Source: Scolanthus callimorphus
Taxonomy: Eukaryota > Cnidaria > Anthozoa > Actiniaria > Edwardsiidae
NCBI GenBank assembly: GCA_033964015.1
Contig: CM066923.1
Location: 24,316,168 to 24,380,167 of the forward strand
Length of the DNA: 64,000 nt
Direction: 5' to 3'
A program made the position numbers and the translations under genes. Of the stretch, positions 61,627 to 64,000 are shown piece after piece. Every line of letters starts with the position of its first letter. Position 1 is the first letter of the stretch. The notes under the pieces were generated by a model. That model was not told where the DNA came from, did not search any database, and was given only the letters and a program-made list of their open reading frames with translations.

Positions 61627-64000
61627 TTTATGATATAGCAGGGAAGAACCATTACTTTATAGAGCATAGATTTGGACCAATCAGAGCGAGCGTTATATCG
61701 TAGCTATATTATAAAATGTGAGAATGCACAGCTCTCAACCATTCAGAGCGCGCGTACTATCTTAGCTATTTTATAATATTTTATAAATTTGCAAAACGTT
61801 GATACCCTAGAAATATACATGTTTATTATATAAACACCAATGAAATACCAGGTGATCTCCAGCGCGAAAACTTGATATCTTCACACGTGAAAATATCATG
61901 TTATTTTCACATGTGAAAATGTCACACTTGCCTTTGCTGAATGCTCGATTTTTAAGCTTAACTCAAATAAAATTTGAATTTGGTATTTCAATGATGTTTA
62001 TATAATAAACAGAACATTACATGACCGCTTGTGATACGAATTTTATCTTCTCGTGTTGAAAATGTATCTCACTCGTTCGCTACGCTCACTCGTGAGATAA
62101 ATTTTCAACACTCGAAGATAAAATTCGTATCTCCGCGCGGCCATGTAATATCCTTTATATCTTTTGTTTTCTTGTCAAATTTGACAGCTAAAACAATGGA
62201 GAACAAAGGATGTATGTATGTATTTCTCAGGACAATGTTTTTGCAAAAGAGTGTATAATATGCACAAATACAATTGGCATGTAAGGAAATGCCTATAGGA
62301 GTAATTACAAAGTAATTGCAAATTACTCACGACAGTTACCTGAAATCCGATCTATGATTTTTGTGTCGTAAAGAACAAGGTCATAAGCTAGCCTTTTCCA
62401 TTTCTTCAAATGTCGATCAAACGTGCACAACGTGAATGATTGTTTATAAATTTTGCCTCATCTTAGCAATTGAAAATCTATGCGGTCGCTGTTTGATTGT
62501 TCGTAAATTCCCGCTAAACTTTTGCAGAAAATGATAAGCTTCTTTTTAATAGAAAAAGCAGTCGTTCTTCAGTTCAACGGGCTTTTGGCGTTTTCCCCCC
62601 CGTGGCGCGTCTCTCCCTCTCCTGAGTACTCGACACTTTAACTCTTTCCTGTCCGTACACCGAAAAATCAGTACGTACATACAACATTACATTAATGACT
62701 CTATCATCAAAACTCCGCATTAAGGCAGCTTTTCATTCAGAACGCATATAGAGCAGTGAACTATTGATAAAGTTTAGCTGTTTCCTGGCTTTGAACTTCG
62801 CGTTTGCTACAGAAATAATCACTTGTTTTGGCGAAATAACACGCGATTTCTGACGCGCCAAAACACCACGTTCAAGTGACGCTGCAAGGGCAACGTTTCT
62901 TGTTGTTTCTTAAAATAGACAAAAACAACTCGACATGCAGCATATTGTATTTTGTTTTACCTTTATTCCTGACTTCCAAGCGCAAGTTTCCAGTTTCCAT
63001 ATGAAGTTTGAAGCGAAATATGGCGCTTGAAGTTTCGAATCGACTTTACAAATTTCACATCAACAAACTCTATTCTCGGGATACCTGTGGATTTCGTTCA
63101 AAAATTTGACAGCACCCTCCCCCGTATTGGACGGTTAGACAAGAGATTTATATAAGTCTTTTTGCCCTTCGACAATTAAAACCAGAATTACGCTCAGTAG
63201 CTTGCTTTTTATGTCTAAAACACAGATTCCTAAGAATGCAGTGCTGGGCAAAAAGATTCCACTATCAGAGGAGTTGAAGTTTCATTCAGTCATTTTCTTC
63301 CAGAATTCTCACAAGAACAAAGGAAAAATGAATGAAACCCCTTGACTATACTTCTTTCTTGAAGCACAGCACAAATCCATTGTCCATAATAGACTTAATG
63401 ATGTCCTATGGCCTCTTCTAGTGGAATTTCAGCTTGTATTTTGAAGAAATTTGATCAAATGTCTAACCGTACGAGAGCAAAGCCACCACTGAAAAGCAAC
63501 TTACGAGTCAGCGGCAATGCCCTACAAGAGGTACTAGCCTCCCTGCCAATAAAACACAGGAAACCCAGAAACCTAGACCTGATATGCAAAAATGGGCAGG
63601 GGTATATCTATCTGGCTTAAAAAAACAGCTATATATGTAGGAAATAACTCGGACAGGAAAGGGTTAAACAAATTGAAGCGCGCCGCGGGTAAAAAAAAAA
63701 CAGTTCCCTCGATTTACGGCCGTTCGCTGAAGAACGGGCTGCAAGCAGTCTATTGCACAGTTTAGTTTCGGGTCAGTTTGACATGAGTTTATAGCTTACT
63801 CCAGCCAATATTACCCATAATAACTTTTCCTTTTTCGTGCTATTTCGGCACCGCTGAGGTTATTCAGATTGTAGGCGCATAACAACACAAAACTCGAGGC
63901 TCCCACTGTTAAGCGTCTCTTCGCCCAAAGCAAAGCTGCAGAAGGAAAGAATGTATTAACGGCAATAATCAGCAACGTACTATGGAATATATGATCCGTC
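61627..64000. other. Intergenic to window end; one foldback
   Basis: 62016-62149 is an inverted repeat (ATTACATG ends; GATACGAATTTTATCTTC with its complement). 62301-62320 matches part of 38507-38640. An open frame at 63408-63620 (70 codons) has no recognisable features. No gene supported. Confidence 0.55.

Noticed and set aside
63408..63620. A small 70-codon gene near the window end
   Set aside because: No recognisable motif, no paralogue in the window and no convincing splice context. Left as unassigned intergenic sequence.

Overview
The window looks like nuclear DNA of a marine invertebrate, most likely an anthozoan cnidarian such as a coral or sea anemone. It is AT-rich, has intron-containing genes with GT-AG splicing, has no operons, and is dense in short inverted-repeat elements, minisatellites and decayed retrotransposons. 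The organism is inferred from gene style and repeat landscape, because no sequence search was possible.

Supported genes are few: (1) exons of an extracellular-type protein with a fibrinogen/intelectin-like start (about 12049-21704, plus strand), whose 6.5-kb intron is filled by a 60-bp minisatellite; (2) an intronless class A GPCR (26024-27274, minus strand); (3) a 17-exon strawberry-notch (Sno/SBNO)-like gene (29114-47176, plus strand), in which the ATPase-type domain is clear, the C-terminal helicase-like domain was not found, and two exons carry apparent one-base frame breaks; (4) a small cluster of GNAT N-acetyltransferases (48631-49191 minus, 57563-58096 plus, 60376-60837 plus) and a broken fourth copy at 58174-58276.

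Layout. 1-8100: nested DNA-transposon-like repeats. A candidate 6.4-kb element (949-7343) with 25-bp inverted ends and inverted subterminal repeat arrays encloses a TTAA-flanked foldback element, which itself encloses a MITE with a 9-bp target duplication. About 8110-11510: a decayed LINE of the CR1/L2 type. 12049-21704: the fibrinogen-like gene, with three 60-bp arrays and two copies of a 658-bp foldback element. 21.7-26 kb: repeats, including a hAT-like 1-kb element inside a larger inverted-repeat element. 26-27.3 kb: GPCR. 29-47 kb: the SBNO-like gene, with a 113-bp minisatellite of about 26 units, a tRNA-type SINE, an 11-bp minisatellite and several MITEs in its introns. 48-51.7 kb: a GNAT gene and diverged repeats. 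52048-55013: a BEL/Pao LTR retrotransposon missing most of pol. 55-64 kb: GNAT genes among MITEs.

The genes show no sign of acting in one pathway. The main story is the layering of mobile and tandem repeats inside introns and next to coding exons. I found no CRISPR array, RNA gene, prokaryotic operon or clearly new enzymatic system.
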